A stretch of DNA of 64,000 nucleotides from Megasphaera hominis (GCF_014269395.1 NZ_JACOGK010000003.1:49422-113421); one strand, 5' to 3'. Shown: positions 55,156 through 64,000, counted from the first letter of the stretch. A program made the numbers and translations. The notes: generated by a model from the sequence alone, not told the origin.

Positions 55156-56124
55156 ATGAAAATAGTAGTAGCAATGCCTGTTACAGAACAACAGAAAGGC
55201 TGGCTGCAGACGGCAGCACCGGGTCATACCTTTTATTATGCGGACACGACGGCAGCCGTAGGCGTGGAAGTCCCGGCTGGTGAGTTGGCAGATGCCGAAG
55301 TCATTATCGGCAATCTTTCACCCAAACTCGTGCAGCAGGCGCAAAACCTGCGCTGGATGCAGCTTAACAGTGCCGGCAGCGGTGCTTACGTACAGCCTGG
55401 CATCTTACCGGACGGTGCGTTACTTACGAATGCCACCGGCGCCTATGGCCTGGCTTTATCGGAGCATATGCTGGCCCAGCTGCTGGCTATGATGAAGAAA
55501 CTTTTTACGTATTACGATAATCAGAAACAAAACCTTTGGCAGGATGCAGGCCCGGTCACATCTGTCTACGGTGCTACGGCCTTGATTACAGGCTTTGGCG
55601 ATATTGGCAGTGAATTTGGCAAACGACTGAAAGCCTTAGGCGCCCACGTCATCGGCATTCGCCGCCGCAGTACGGACGTACCGCCTGAAGCGGATGAAAT
55701 GGGAACGATGGACCACCTGGATGAATACTTATCCCGGGCCGATATCGTAGCTACGAGTCTTCCTGATACGCCGGCAACACGCTATCTCTATAATAAAGAA
55801 CGCTTTGCTGCCATGAAAAAAGGCGCCTGGTTCCTCAACATTGGCCGGGGCAATTGCGTAGTTCAGGCGGACCTCATCGAAGCCGTACAGAGCGGCCACC
55901 TGGCCGGGGCAGCCTTGGATGTAACCGATCCGGAACCATTGCCGGCAACGGATCCCATTTGGCAGGTGCCGGGGATCTATATTACCCCGCACGTTTCAGG
56001 CGGCTTCCACCTGCAGGCGACACACGACCGGATCATTCAGATTGCCTGTGAAAATCTCAAGGCCTATCTCAGCGGCCAGCCTCTAAAAAATATAGTAGAT
56101 TTTACAACCGGTTATAAGAAATAA
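55156..56124 (+). CDS. D-isomer-specific 2-hydroxyacid dehydrogenase
   Basis: A 322-residue NAD(P)-dependent dehydrogenase. The Rossmann motif is GFGDIGSEFGKRLKALG (about 143-159). Catalytic Arg lies in NIGRGNCVVQ (about 230), Glu in DPEPLPATDP (about 258) and His in TPHVSGG (about 280). Resembles the glyoxylate/hydroxypyruvate reductase group; an aliphatic 2-ketoacid is the likely substrate. A TATAAT (55119-55124) with poor -35 lies upstream. Followed after 13 bases by a second dehydrogenase, so the two probably work on linked 2- and 3-hydroxyacid pools. Confidence 0.88.
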   Translation: MKIVVAMPVTEQQKGWLQTAAPGHTFYYADTTAAVGVEVPAGELADAEVIIGNLSPKLVQQAQNLRWMQLNSAGSGAYVQPGILPDGALLTNATGAYGLALSEHMLAQLLAMMKKLFTYYDNQKQNLWQDAGPVTSVYGATALITGFGDIGSEFGKRLKALGAHVIGIRRRSTDVPPEADEMGTMDHLDEYLSRADIVATSLPDTPATRYLYNKERFAAMKKGAWFLNIGRGNCVVQADLIEAVQSGHLAGAALDVTDPEPLPATDPIWQVPGIYITPHVSGGFHLQATHDRIIQIACENLKAYLSGQPLKNIVDFTTGYKK

Positions 56125-56137
56125 GGAGGACGAAGAC

Positions 56138-57013
56138 ATGCTAAAAACGATTGGCTTTATCGGTGTAGGTATTATGGGCAAGCCTATGGTACGCAACCTT
56201 ATGAAAGCAGGCTTTTCCCTGCGCATCTATGCCCGGACCAAAGCGAAGGTCGAAGATGTCATCAGCGAAGGTGCTGAATTTTTCCCGACTATCGGTGAAT
56301 GCGTACAAGGCTGTGACGCTGTGATTACGATGGTAGGCTTTCCTAAAGACGTAGAAGACGTGTATTACGGCGAAGGCAATATTTTTGCAGCGGCAACAGC
56401 AGGCCAGTACCTTATTGATTGCACGACTACCAGTCCGAGCCTGGCAGAACGTCTCCATGAAGATGGGGCAAAAAAAGGTCTCCACGTTTTGGATGTTCCC
56501 GTTACCGGCGGCGAAGGCGGTGCTATTAAAGGTATATTATCTCTCCTCGTCGGCGGTGACCGGGAAGATTATGAAGCCTGCATGCCGATCTTCAAGGCCG
56601 TTGGGACCAATATCAATTATTTCGGCAAAGCCGGCAATGGCCAGCATGCCAAAATGGCAAACCAGATTCTCGTAGCCGGTGCCTTAGGCGGCGTTTGCGA
56701 AGCCCTGGCATACGGGAAAGCCGAAGGGTTGGATTTGCAGGCACTCTTTGATGCCGTTTCGACCGGTGCCGGCGGCAGTGCCCAGCTGAGTGCCTTAGGG
56801 CCTAAAATCTTGGCTGGCGATTTCCGTCCCGGCTTCTATATGAAGCATATTATTAAGGATCTGCGCCTGGCTACAGAAGAAGCCGAACGCAAAGGCCTTA
56901 CCCTGGATGTGGTGCCCAAAGTACTGGCTGATTTCCGTGAACTGGAAGAAAAGGGGCTAGGTGAAGAAGGCTCCCAGGCACTGATTAAACACTATGTTCA
57001 TGAAAAAAACTAA
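56138..57013 (+). CDS. beta-hydroxyacid dehydrogenase (GarR/GlxR-like)
   Basis: A 291-residue NAD(P)-dependent oxidoreductase of the 3-hydroxyisobutyrate/tartronate-semialdehyde reductase family. GFIGVGIMGKPMVRNLMKAG at about 6-25 is the nucleotide site; DVPVTGGEGGAIKG (about 119-132) is the substrate-binding motif; the catalytic Lys lies in GNGQHAKMANQIL (about 168-180). It pairs with the preceding dehydrogenase; substrate not decided between tartronate semialdehyde, succinic semialdehyde-like and 3-hydroxyisobutyrate. AAGGAGG precedes the ATG. Confidence 0.88.
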   Translation: MLKTIGFIGVGIMGKPMVRNLMKAGFSLRIYARTKAKVEDVISEGAEFFPTIGECVQGCDAVITMVGFPKDVEDVYYGEGNIFAAATAGQYLIDCTTTSPSLAERLHEDGAKKGLHVLDVPVTGGEGGAIKGILSLLVGGDREDYEACMPIFKAVGTNINYFGKAGNGQHAKMANQILVAGALGGVCEALAYGKAEGLDLQALFDAVSTGAGGSAQLSALGPKILAGDFRPGFYMKHIIKDLRLATEEAERKGLTLDVVPKVLADFRELEEKGLGEEGSQALIKHYVHEKN

Positions 57014-57031
57014 TTTATAGACGTATTTCTG

Positions 57032-57068
57032 AAAGAAACCTTGTCGTATGCGGGCAGGGTTTCTTTTT
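57032..57068 (+). terminator. terminator of the dehydrogenase pair
   Basis: AAGAAACCTTG (from 57033) pairs with CAGGGTTTCTT (about 57055-57065) with one G-T pair, then five T. Confidence 0.8.
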
Positions 57069-57170
57069 ATTTTACATAATTATGACAGAGGCCAGGCATA
57101 AACCTTACAGAGCGCGGTTACACTTAGACCTGTAATTATGAACTTATTCTACATGGGAGATGAAATCGCA

Positions 57171-58730
57171 ATGTACTCTTTACATCGCAACAAAAAAGCT
57201 CTGGCTGCCTCTATCGCAGCCGTACTCTGTATGGCCTCTGTCGGCGTATTTGCCGCTACGGAACACTGGAATGATGCGTCCCTGACGCCGCAAATGACGA
57301 CCCGCACAGCCGTATCCAATAATACGGACTGGCAGCAATGGAAAGCCCATTGGGACGAAGTAAAGTCCAATTATGAACAAGTATCGATCGCACCGGGTGC
57401 CGATGCCTCTAAGCTGAATTTTGGCTGGTACTCCAAAGACAAAGCCGACCAGTCTAAAGTCCGCATCTCTAAAAACGAAGATATGAGTGATGCTAAGACC
57501 TTCAAAGGCTCGAGCAAAGCCGGTACAGTCATCGAAGGCGTAACGTACTACAGCAACAAAGTTACCGTCAAAGGCCTGAAACCTAACACGACGTACTGGT
57601 ACCAGGTAGAAATCGACGGCCAGTGGCAGGCAGCCCAGAAAATCGTAACGGGCGATCCCCACGATTTCTCCTTCATGTATGTTGGTGACCCGCAGATCGG
57701 CGCATCCAAAGGCCAGACACCGTCTGACGGCAATGCCAAACAAAATGCGGAAATCGCTGCCCGTAACGATGCGTATAACTGGAATAAGACACTCAACAGT
57801 GCCTGAGCACAGCATCCGGAAATCGATTTCCTCGTTTCCCCTGGCGACCAGATCAACGAACCGGCTGAAGACCAGTCCGCGGCTAAGATCCTCGAACAGG
57901 AAACGGAATACGCCGGCTATCTCTCGGCAGCAGCCCTGCGCAATCTGCCGGAAGCTTCCAGCATTGGTAACCATGATAGCATGACGACAGGGTACCAGAA
58001 CCACTTTAACGTACCGAATCCGTTCACGGACGAAACGAACCCGACCAAAGCAGGCCATGGCTATTACTACACCTATGGCAACGCCCTCTTCATCGTCATT
58101 AACGCCAACAACTACAACGTAGCTGATCATCAGAAACTGATTGAAAAAGCCATCAAAGCGCACCCGGATACAAAATGGCGTGTTGTCGTTATGCACCAGG
58201 ATATTTACGGCAGCGGTCTTGATCACTCTGATTCCGACGGTATCCTCTTGCGGACGCAGCTCACACCGATTTATGACGCCAATAAGATCGACGTCGTTCT
58301 TCAGGGCCATGACCACACGTATGCCCGTACGTATCAGCTGAGCAGCGACGGCAAACAGCATGCTACCTTCGATGAAGTCAAGGTTCCCGGCCAGAGCGGT
58401 CAGTCTCATAAACTTCTGAGCACAGCTCTCAAAAATAAAGATTTCAAGGCCAACTACGAATCGCAGAATATCTGTTATACCATTGAAGATATGAGCCAGG
58501 GCGTACTCCATAATCCGAAAGGCGTCTTCTACATGTCTTCGAACTCGGCTACAGGTTCCAAGTTCTATAACCTCATTCCGCAGCAGCAGGATTACATTGC
58601 CGCCCGCAGCCAGACGTGGCGCCCGACGTACTCCGTCGTACGTATTACGGACAATGCCTTTACAATCACGACGTATGATGCGGAAACAGGTACACCGATC
58701 GATAGCGCCTACAGCATCGTCAAAGACTAA
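57171..58730 (+). pseudogene. secreted metallophosphoesterase (purple acid phosphatase-like) with in-frame TGA
   Basis: One frame of 519 codons coding an exported phosphatase, broken only by TGA at codon 212 (57804-57806). A signal peptide (hydrophobic AASIAAVLCMASVGVFA) is followed by an FnIII-like N-domain (about 60-160) and a calcineurin-like core. All metal motifs are intact on both sides of the TGA: GDPQ (about 175), then after the TGA GDQIN, GNHD, VVMHQD and GHDHTYAR. The final TAA overlaps the next start (TAATG), which implies translation to the end. A recent nonsense mutation, a sequencing error, or recoding are the options. The start at 57171 has GGGAGATGA upstream. Confidence 0.8.
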
Positions 58731-59848
58731 TGCAGAAGTATATCCTCCGCTTGATCCTGATTGTGGTACTTCTTTGTGGCGGCGCCTATTTTCTCGTAGC
58801 CTGGAATCAGGTAGATAAGCCGGTCCTCGTCAATACGGACGGGCGGACCTTTGAAAAGGCACAGGTCGTTTCTATCGTCCGGGACAACCTGCAGGAAAAC
58901 GGCAGCCGTGTTGGTGATCAGATTGTAGAAATTGAGCTGGAAACTGGCAGTAATGCCGGCGCCAGGGAAGAGGCGAATTGTCCGAACGGCCTTCTCTTTG
59001 GCACGGTATGTGAGCCAGGTATGGAAGTCATCGTCATTACCAGCCAGGTGGGAGAGCTGAAGCTCCATACAGTATACAATATAGACCGGTCACTGCCTCT
59101 CTACGCTTTTATCGGCGCCTTTCTCCTGCTCCTCTGTCTCATTGGTGGCAAGAAGGGAATGAAGTCAGCGGCTGCGCTGGTATTCACGTTTATCTGTTTT
59201 GTATTCTTCTTCTTTCCCATGCTGCTTCGCGGCATCAACCCGATTGCGGCGGCCTTGATTACCTCAGCCATTGTACTGGCAGCAACCATATGGCTGATCA
59301 ATGGAAGCACGCGCAAGGCCGCCATGGCCTTTCTGTCCACGTTGGGCGGAATTACCGTGTCCTGCCTGGCAGCCGTCATCTTTGGCTGGATGACTCATCT
59401 TTCCGGGTACAATGTACCTAATATAGAGAACCTCATGTTTGTAGCGCAGAATACGGGCATGGACGTAGGAGAGCTTCTCTTTGCAGGCATCCTCTTCGCC
59501 AGCCTCGGTGCAGTCATGGATATTGCCATGGACATCACCAGCGCTTGCTACGAGCTGGTGCGGCATAACCCGGATATTACGCGGCAGCAACTGTTCCAGG
59601 CCGGTATGAACGTAGGCCGGGATGTTATGGGCACGATGGCAGCAACCCTGATTCTGGCATTTTTCGGCGGCTCCCTGGGGGTCTGGGTCATGGACTACGT
59701 GTACAACCTGCCGTACTTGCAGCTTGTCAATTCCAATGCCATTGGCATTGAAATCATGAAAGGCTTTTCTGGCAGCTTTGGCGTCATCCTGACAGTACCT
59801 ATTGCGGCAGCGCTCAGTATGCTCCTCAAACACAAAAAAGACGCATAA
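58730..59848 (+). CDS. YibE/F family membrane protein
   Basis: A 372-residue integral membrane protein of the YibE/F family (COG5438-type), unknown function. An N-terminal membrane segment (about 5-25) is followed by an extracytoplasmic domain (about 28-120) and seven or more predicted helices from about 122 on, including FTFICFVFFFFPMLL and the acidic ITSACYELVRHNP stretch near 270. The start overlaps the phosphoesterase stop by one base (TAATG) with no strong ribosome site, so translation depends on upstream ribosomes. A strong terminator follows. Confidence 0.85.
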   Translation: MQKYILRLILIVVLLCGGAYFLVAWNQVDKPVLVNTDGRTFEKAQVVSIVRDNLQENGSRVGDQIVEIELETGSNAGAREEANCPNGLLFGTVCEPGMEVIVITSQVGELKLHTVYNIDRSLPLYAFIGAFLLLLCLIGGKKGMKSAAALVFTFICFVFFFFPMLLRGINPIAAALITSAIVLAATIWLINGSTRKAAMAFLSTLGGITVSCLAAVIFGWMTHLSGYNVPNIENLMFVAQNTGMDVGELLFAGILFASLGAVMDIAMDITSACYELVRHNPDITRQQLFQAGMNVGRDVMGTMAATLILAFFGGSLGVWVMDYVYNLPYLQLVNSNAIGIEIMKGFSGSFGVILTVPIAAALSMLLKHKKDA

Positions 59849-59863
59849 CCTCATACGTATGGC

Positions 59864-59902
59864 GACCCCCTCTTCTGAAGGAATGGAAGAGGGGGTCTTT
59901 TT
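59864..59902 (+). terminator. terminator after yibE/F
   Basis: Perfect 12-bp stem GACCCCCTCTTC (59864-59875) / GAAGAGGGGGTC (59886-59897), five T. Confidence 0.93.
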
Positions 59903-59991
59903 ATTCGTAATAACAAAATTTTTATACTGCTTATACCAAGTACATCTTTTATGATTTTTTATATTGTTTTCATGTATGAACATTATTTACA

Positions 59992-60020
59992 TTGAATATA
60001 CAAGGCGCATATGGTAATAT
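59992..60020 (+). promoter_or_regulatory. candidate carB promoter
   Basis: TTGAAT (59992-59997) and TAATAT (60015-60020), 17-bp spacer. The -10 is only a partial match. A small hairpin AGCTGT/ACAGCT (60068-60086) sits before the ribosome site. Confidence 0.5.
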
Positions 60021-60102
60021 AAACATATATCCTCTTGGTAGTTTAAGGGAATAAATATTCGTTTTAAAGCTGTAAAAGAAACAGCTGGGAAAGAGGCTGC
60101 AT

Positions 60103-63100
60103 ATGAGTCAAAGAACTGATATCCATAAAATCCTGATTATCGGCTCCGGTCCGATTGTTATTGGCCAGGCTTGTGAATTCGACTATTCCGGCACACAGGC
60201 CTGTAAAGCCTTGCGCAGTTTGGGCTATGAAGTTATTCTGGTCAATTCCAATCCGGCGACGATTATGACGGATCCAGAAATGGCTGACAAAACCTATATT
60301 GAACCGTTGAATGAAGAATGCGTGGCCCGGATTATTGAAAAGGAACGGCCTGATGCGCTGCTGCCAAACCTGGGCGGCCAGTCCGGCCTGAATTTGTGTG
60401 CCGAACTGTATAAGGCTGGTGTCCTGAGCAAATACGGCGTCCAGGTTATCGGTGTCCAAGTCGATGCCATCGAACGGGGCGAAGACCGCATTGCTTTTAA
60501 AAAGACCATGGACGACCTGGGCATTGAAATGGCCAAGAGTGAAGCCTGCTACACCATTGAGGAAGCCCTCGATACGGCAAAAAAACTTGGCTATCCTGTC
60601 GTCCTGCGCCCGGCCTACACGATGGGTGGTGCCGGCGGCGGCCTGGTTCACGATGAAGAAGAACTGCGTACTGTTTGCGAACGCGGTCTCCAGGCCAGCC
60701 TTATTCATCAGGTACTGGTGGAAGAATCAATCCTGGGCTGGGAAGAGCTGGAACTGGAAGTCGTCCGTGATAAAGACAACAACATGATCACGGTCTGCTT
60801 TATCGAAAACGTCGACCCCGTCGGTATCCACACGGGCGATTCGTTCTGCACGGCACCGATGCTGACTATTCCTGAAGCTGTGCAGCAGGAACTGCAGCGC
60901 CAGGCCTACAAAATTGTCGAACACATCGGCGTCATTGGCGGTACGAACGTCCAGTTTGCCCGCGATCCCAAGACAGGCCGCGTTGTCGTCATTGAAATTA
61001 ATCCGCGTACGTCCCGTTCGTCTGCCCTGGCTTCTAAAGCAACGGGCTTCCCTATTGCTCTCGTTTCGGCCAAATTGGCAACGGGCCTGACCTTGGCAGA
61101 CCTGCCGTGTGGTAAATACGGCACTCTCGACCGCTATGTGCCGGATGGCGATTATGTCGTCGTCAAATTTGCCCGCTGGGCCTTTGAAAAATTTAAAGGC
61201 GTTGAAGATAAGCTGGGGACGCAGATGCGCGCCGTCGGTGAAGTCATGTCCATTGGCAAAAACTACAAGGAAGCCCTGCAAAAAGCAATCCGCTCTTTGG
61301 AAAAGAACCGTGCCGGTTTAGGTCATGTAGGAAAATTTGAAAGCCTTTCCCTGGCCGAATTGCTGACCCTCTTGGAAACGCCTACGTCAGAACGGTATTT
61401 TGAAATGTATGAAGCCCTGCGCAAAGGGGCAACGGTAGAAGATATCCAGTCGCGTACCATGGTCAAGGCCTATTTCATTGAACAGATGAAAGAGCTGGCC
61501 GATGAAGAAGGGGCGCTCCTGCAGTACCAGGGCAGCGTGCCGCCTGATGCGGCTCTTATACAGGCCAAGCAGGACGGCTTTTCCGATGAATACCTGGGAC
61601 AGATCCTGGGCGTCCCAGAAGATACAATCCGTACCCGCCGCCTGGCTCTCGGCCTGGAAGAAACGTGGCACGGTGTACACGTGAGCGGCACAGAAGACAG
61701 CTCCTACTATTATTCTACCTATAATGCGGCCGACCAGAATCCCATTGCAGCGGACGAAAAGAAGATCATGATCCTCGGTGGCGGTCCGAACCGCATCGGC
61801 CAGGGCATAGAATTTGATTACTGCTGCGTCCATGCAGCCCAGTCCCTGAAAAAACTCGGCTTCCACACGATCATTGTCAACTGCAACCCGGAAACGGTTT
61901 CTACAGACTATGATACGTCGGACAAACTGTATTTCGAACCGCTGACCCTTGAAGATGTACTCAGTATTTATAAAAAAGAAAAGCCCTTAGGCGTTATTGC
62001 CCAGTTCGGCGGCCAGACGCCGCTCAATTTTGCTGCCAAATTAAAAGCCGAAGGCGTCAACATCCTCGGTACGACGCCGGAAGTCATCGATCTCGCCGAA
62101 GACCGCGACCAGTTCCGCGCTGTTATGGATAAACTCGGCATCCCCATGCCGGAATCAGGCATGGCCACAACAGTCGCCGAAGCGCAGGCTATTGCAACCA
62201 AAATCGGGTATCCTGTTATGGTACGGCCGTCGTACGTTCTGGGCGGACGAGGCATGGAAGTTGTTCACGACGAAGCCTCTATGGCAAATTATATGGAAGC
62301 GGCTGTCGGTGTGACGCCGGACCGGCCTATCCTCATTGACCGTTTCCTCCACAATGCCCTCGAATGTGAAGCCGATGCTATCAGTGACGGTACGGATGCC
62401 TTCGTGCCGGCTGTCATGGAACATATCGAACTGGCAGGCATTCACTCTGGTGACAGTGCCTGCATTATCCCCAGCCGTACGATTAGCCGGGAAAATCTTG
62501 ATCTCATCAACGAATATACACGCAAGATCGCTGTCGAAATGCACGTCGTCGGCCTGATGAACATGCAGTATGCCATAGAAGACGACAAGGTTTACGTTCT
62601 CGAAGCCAACCCGCGTGCTTCCCGCACAGTACCACTCGTATCCAAGGTCTGCAATATTCGCATGGTACCCTTGGCTATTGATGTCATGACGGCTTCTATT
62701 ACAGGCCGTCCTTCGCCGCTGCCGGAATTGAAGGAACAGCATATTCCCTACTATGGTGTCAAGGAAGCTGTATTTCCTTTCAATATGTTCCCCGAAGTCG
62801 ATCCGGTGTTAGGGCCGGAAATGCGTTCTACAGGCGAAGTGTTGGGCTTGGCACAGACTGCCGGCGAAGCCTACTTTAAAGCCGAAGAAGCGGCTAAAGC
62901 GACACTGCCCCTCAAGGGTGCCGTCCTCATTTCCGTCAGTGATGCAGACAAACCGTACATTGCGGCCATTGCCCAGCGCTTTGCTGAAGATGACTTCACG
63001 ATTTATGCGACAGATAAGACCTACCGTCTTCTCCAGGCAGCCTGCATTCCTGTACAGCGCGTCAATAAGATTTCCGAAGGTACACCACACGTGGAAGATC

Positions 63101-63333
63101 TGATTACCAACGGGACGATCCAGATTGTCATTAATACACCGTCACCTGTAAAAGATTCGGCTGTCGACGATGGCGCCTTGCGCAAGGCTGCCGTCCGCGC
63201 CCGTATTCCCTACGTGACGACCATTGTTGCCGCGAAGGCCAGTGCCGATGGTATTCATCGCATGATTACGCATGGCCGCAGCCCCGTCCTGTCCCTGCAG
63301 GAATGGCACCACATGATTACAGACAAAAAATAA
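60103..63333 (+). CDS. carB: carbamoyl-phosphate synthase large subunit
   Basis: Makes carbamoyl phosphate for pyrimidines and arginine from bicarbonate, ammonia and two ATP, 1076 residues, full length. Two homologous ATP-grasp halves (about 1-400 and 550-935; IGSGPIVIGQACEFDYSG near 14 and GGGPNRIGQGIEFDYCC near 560) flank the oligomerisation domain; the C-terminal MGS-like allosteric domain is at about 935-1076. The small subunit carA is not adjacent. GGGAAAGAGG precedes the ATG. Own promoter and terminator; no PyrR or T-box leader. Confidence 0.97.
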   Translation: MSQRTDIHKILIIGSGPIVIGQACEFDYSGTQACKALRSLGYEVILVNSNPATIMTDPEMADKTYIEPLNEECVARIIEKERPDALLPNLGGQSGLNLCAELYKAGVLSKYGVQVIGVQVDAIERGEDRIAFKKTMDDLGIEMAKSEACYTIEEALDTAKKLGYPVVLRPAYTMGGAGGGLVHDEEELRTVCERGLQASLIHQVLVEESILGWEELELEVVRDKDNNMITVCFIENVDPVGIHTGDSFCTAPMLTIPEAVQQELQRQAYKIVEHIGVIGGTNVQFARDPKTGRVVVIEINPRTSRSSALASKATGFPIALVSAKLATGLTLADLPCGKYGTLDRYVPDGDYVVVKFARWAFEKFKGVEDKLGTQMRAVGEVMSIGKNYKEALQKAIRSLEKNRAGLGHVGKFESLSLAELLTLLETPTSERYFEMYEALRKGATVEDIQSRTMVKAYFIEQMKELADEEGALLQYQGSVPPDAALIQAKQDGFSDEYLGQILGVPEDTIRTRRLALGLEETWHGVHVSGTEDSSYYYSTYNAADQNPIAADEKKIMILGGGPNRIGQGIEFDYCCVHAAQSLKKLGFHTIIVNCNPETVSTDYDTSDKLYFEPLTLEDVLSIYKKEKPLGVIAQFGGQTPLNFAAKLKAEGVNILGTTPEVIDLAEDRDQFRAVMDKLGIPMPESGMATTVAEAQAIATKIGYPVMVRPSYVLGGRGMEVVHDEASMANYMEAAVGVTPDRPILIDRFLHNALECEADAISDGTDAFVPAVMEHIELAGIHSGDSACIIPSRTISRENLDLINEYTRKIAVEMHVVGLMNMQYAIEDDKVYVLEANPRASRTVPLVSKVCNIRMVPLAIDVMTASITGRPSPLPELKEQHIPYYGVKEAVFPFNMFPEVDPVLGPEMRSTGEVLGLAQTAGEAYFKAEEAAKATLPLKGAVLISVSDADKPYIAAIAQRFAEDDFTIYATDKTYRLLQAACIPVQRVNKISEGTPHVEDLITNGTIQIVINTPSPVKDSAVDDGALRKAAVRARIPYVTTIVAAKASADGIHRMITHGRSPVLSLQEWHHMITDKK

Positions 63334-63363
63334 GACCTGCCCGTCTATATAGAACCTTTACCG

Positions 63364-63400
63364 GATGGCCTGCCTCCTTAGGGAGCAGGCCGTCTTTTTT
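63364..63400 (+). terminator. carB terminator
   Basis: GATGGCCTGCCTCC (63364-63377) pairs with GGAGCAGGCCGTC (63382-63394) with G-T pairs and a bulge, six T. Confidence 0.87.
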
Positions 63401-63484
63401 AACCCTATTTGCCGTTTAGACGGCTTTGCAGGCATGCTTTGGCAGGGGGATAAGGAAAAAGTAATATTTTTTTGTATTCCGCCC
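63401..63484. other. spacer before rRNA promoters
   Basis: A/T-rich stretch after the carB terminator. No gene or structure is seen. Confidence 0.5.
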
Positions 63485-63513
63485 TTGACGATAGACCGAT
63501 TCGGTGCTAACAT
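63485..63513 (+). promoter_or_regulatory. rRNA operon promoter P1
   Basis: TTGACG (63485-63490) and TAACAT (63508-63513), 17-bp spacer, with TGC just before the -10. Confidence 0.75.
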
Positions 63514-63638
63514 ATGTCTATCAGCTATTGCGGACGTGCGAAAGAATGAATAAGCAAGAAATGCAAGTTCTATTTTTTTTGTATAGTTTGTTATGTTAGC
63601 GCATGTGATTGTGTTTTAAAAGTTCTTCAAAAAAGTGC

Positions 63639-63667
63639 TTGACAGACAGAATGACAGGTGATATACT
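63639..63667 (+). promoter_or_regulatory. rRNA operon promoter P2
   Basis: TTGACA (63639-63644) and TATACT (63662-63667), 17-bp spacer. Confidence 0.88.
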
Positions 63668-63754
63668 TCAATAGCTGTCAGGTGAGGGAAAACAAAAAGT
63701 CCTGAATGTAGTGCGTCGAGTGGACAAATGAGTTTAAAAAAACTTAAAAACTGC

Positions 63755-63783
63755 TTGACAAGCCGCATGAATCCTGATAAGAT
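63755..63783 (+). promoter_or_regulatory. rRNA operon promoter P3
   Basis: TTGACA (63755-63760) and TAAGAT (63778-63783), 17-bp spacer, with an extended TGA before the -10. Confidence 0.88.
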
Positions 63784-63931
63784 ATACAAGTCGCAAGACG
63801 ACACGATGACCTTTGAAAACTGAACAATGTAAACATATGAAATGCTAGCGTGCGAGGTTCTATATTTTATAGAACGTCAATCAAATGTAACACAAACAAT
63901 AAGTAAGACAGAGCTAGATAGCTCTTCACAT
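63784..63931 (+). ncRNA. pre-16S leader with antitermination and processing elements
   Basis: The leader holds a boxA-like CTTTGAAAACTGAACAA (about 63811-63828) typical of Firmicute rrn operons, a hairpin GTTCTATA/TATAGAAC (63857-63864, 63868-63875) and a palindrome AGAGCTAGATAGCTCT (about 63910-63925). The last probably belongs to the RNase III stem around 16S. Confidence 0.75.
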
Positions 63932-64000
63932 ATCATGGAGAGTTTGATCCTGGCTCAGGACGAACGCTGGCGGCGTGCTTAACACATGCAAGTCGAACGA
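63932..64000 (+). rRNA. rrs: 16S rRNA, first 69 bases
   Basis: AGAGTTTGATCCTGGCTCAG at 63939-63958 is the universal position-8 sequence, and GACGAACGCTGGCGGCGTGC follows. The 5' end is placed 7 bases earlier by analogy with E. coli. The gene runs off the window. Confidence 0.97.

Noticed and set aside
57807..57835. SECIS element after the TGA
   Set aside because: The dyad is only 5-7 bp with a UCGA loop and lacks the conserved loop G/GU and bulged U; not enough to call selenocysteine.

Overview
The window is about 64 kb of bacterial chromosome from a low-to-mid GC Firmicute of the Negativicutes type, most likely Megasphaera or a close relative. Grounds for this: a 53-residue rubredoxin at 13804-13965 that is very close to the Megasphaera elsdenii rubredoxin as I remember it; a Firmicute regulatory toolkit (two T-box leaders, a CIRCE element, a CtsR-McsA-McsB-ClpC operon, SigH, McsA- and Rae1-type proteins); and gene order matching the Bacillus radA-yacL-ispD-ispF-gltX-cysS-mrnC-rlmB-rae1-sigH block. 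Nearly everything reads on the + strand; only ilvC and a DUF815 ATPase at the left edge are on the - strand. I see no phage, transposase, CRISPR array or defence island: this is dense core genome that ends at the start of an rRNA operon.

Layout. 1-2.7 kb: ilvC (3' end outside the window) with a T-box leader, and a DUF815 ATPase, both leftward. 2.9-5.0 kb: htpG behind a strong promoter and a perfect CIRCE operator. 5.1-13.7 kb: tcdA, then uvrB-uvrA-uvrC and a secreted DUF3298-like protein. 13.8-15.1 kb: rubredoxin and an FMN-dependent 2-hydroxy-acid oxidizing enzyme. 15.2-21.3 kb: ctsR-mcsA-mcsB-clpC-radA. 21.3-26.2 kb: a small secreted protein, a YacL-like PIN/TRAM membrane protein, a fused ispDF, gltX and an unknown gene. 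26.3-30.5 kb: T-box-controlled cysS, mrnC, rlmB, rae1 (yacP), sigH. 30.5-33.7 kb: secG, rnr, smpB. 33.8-38.9 kb: an unknown zinc-ribbon membrane protein, polA, mutM, coaE and a lytic transglycosylase. 38.9-39.7 kb: tRNA-Leu(CAG) and an unknown gene. 39.7-47.7 kb: rimP-nusA-rnpM-ylxQ-infB-rbfA-nrnA-truB-ribF. 47.7-50.4 kb: two tandem paralogous aminotransferases. 50.4-53.9 kb: recQ, thyA, folA, cold-shock protein. 54-57 kb: a divergent transcarbamylase, a D-2-hydroxyacid dehydrogenase and a beta-hydroxyacid dehydrogenase. 57.1-59.9 kb: a secreted metallophosphoesterase interrupted by one in-frame TGA, coupled to a YibE/F membrane protein. 60-63.3 kb: carB. 63.4-64 kb: three tandem promoters, a pre-rRNA leader and the first 69 bases of 16S rRNA.

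How the parts work together: the genes serve nucleotide-excision and recombination repair (uvrABC, polA, mutM, recQ, radA), protein quality control (htpG, ctsR operon, smpB), translation initiation and ribosome assembly (rimP to truB), aminoacyl-tRNA supply (gltX, cysS) and folate/thymidylate metabolism (thyA-folA). Spots with real novelty value are the TGA-interrupted phosphoesterase, the transcarbamylase with altered signature motifs, the 34-bp perfect hairpin at the cysS start site, the 19-bp palindrome at the yacL promoter, the tandem aminotransferases, and the replacement of conserved Bacillus neighbours (disA, cysE) by unknown genes. I found no convincing new multi-gene system.
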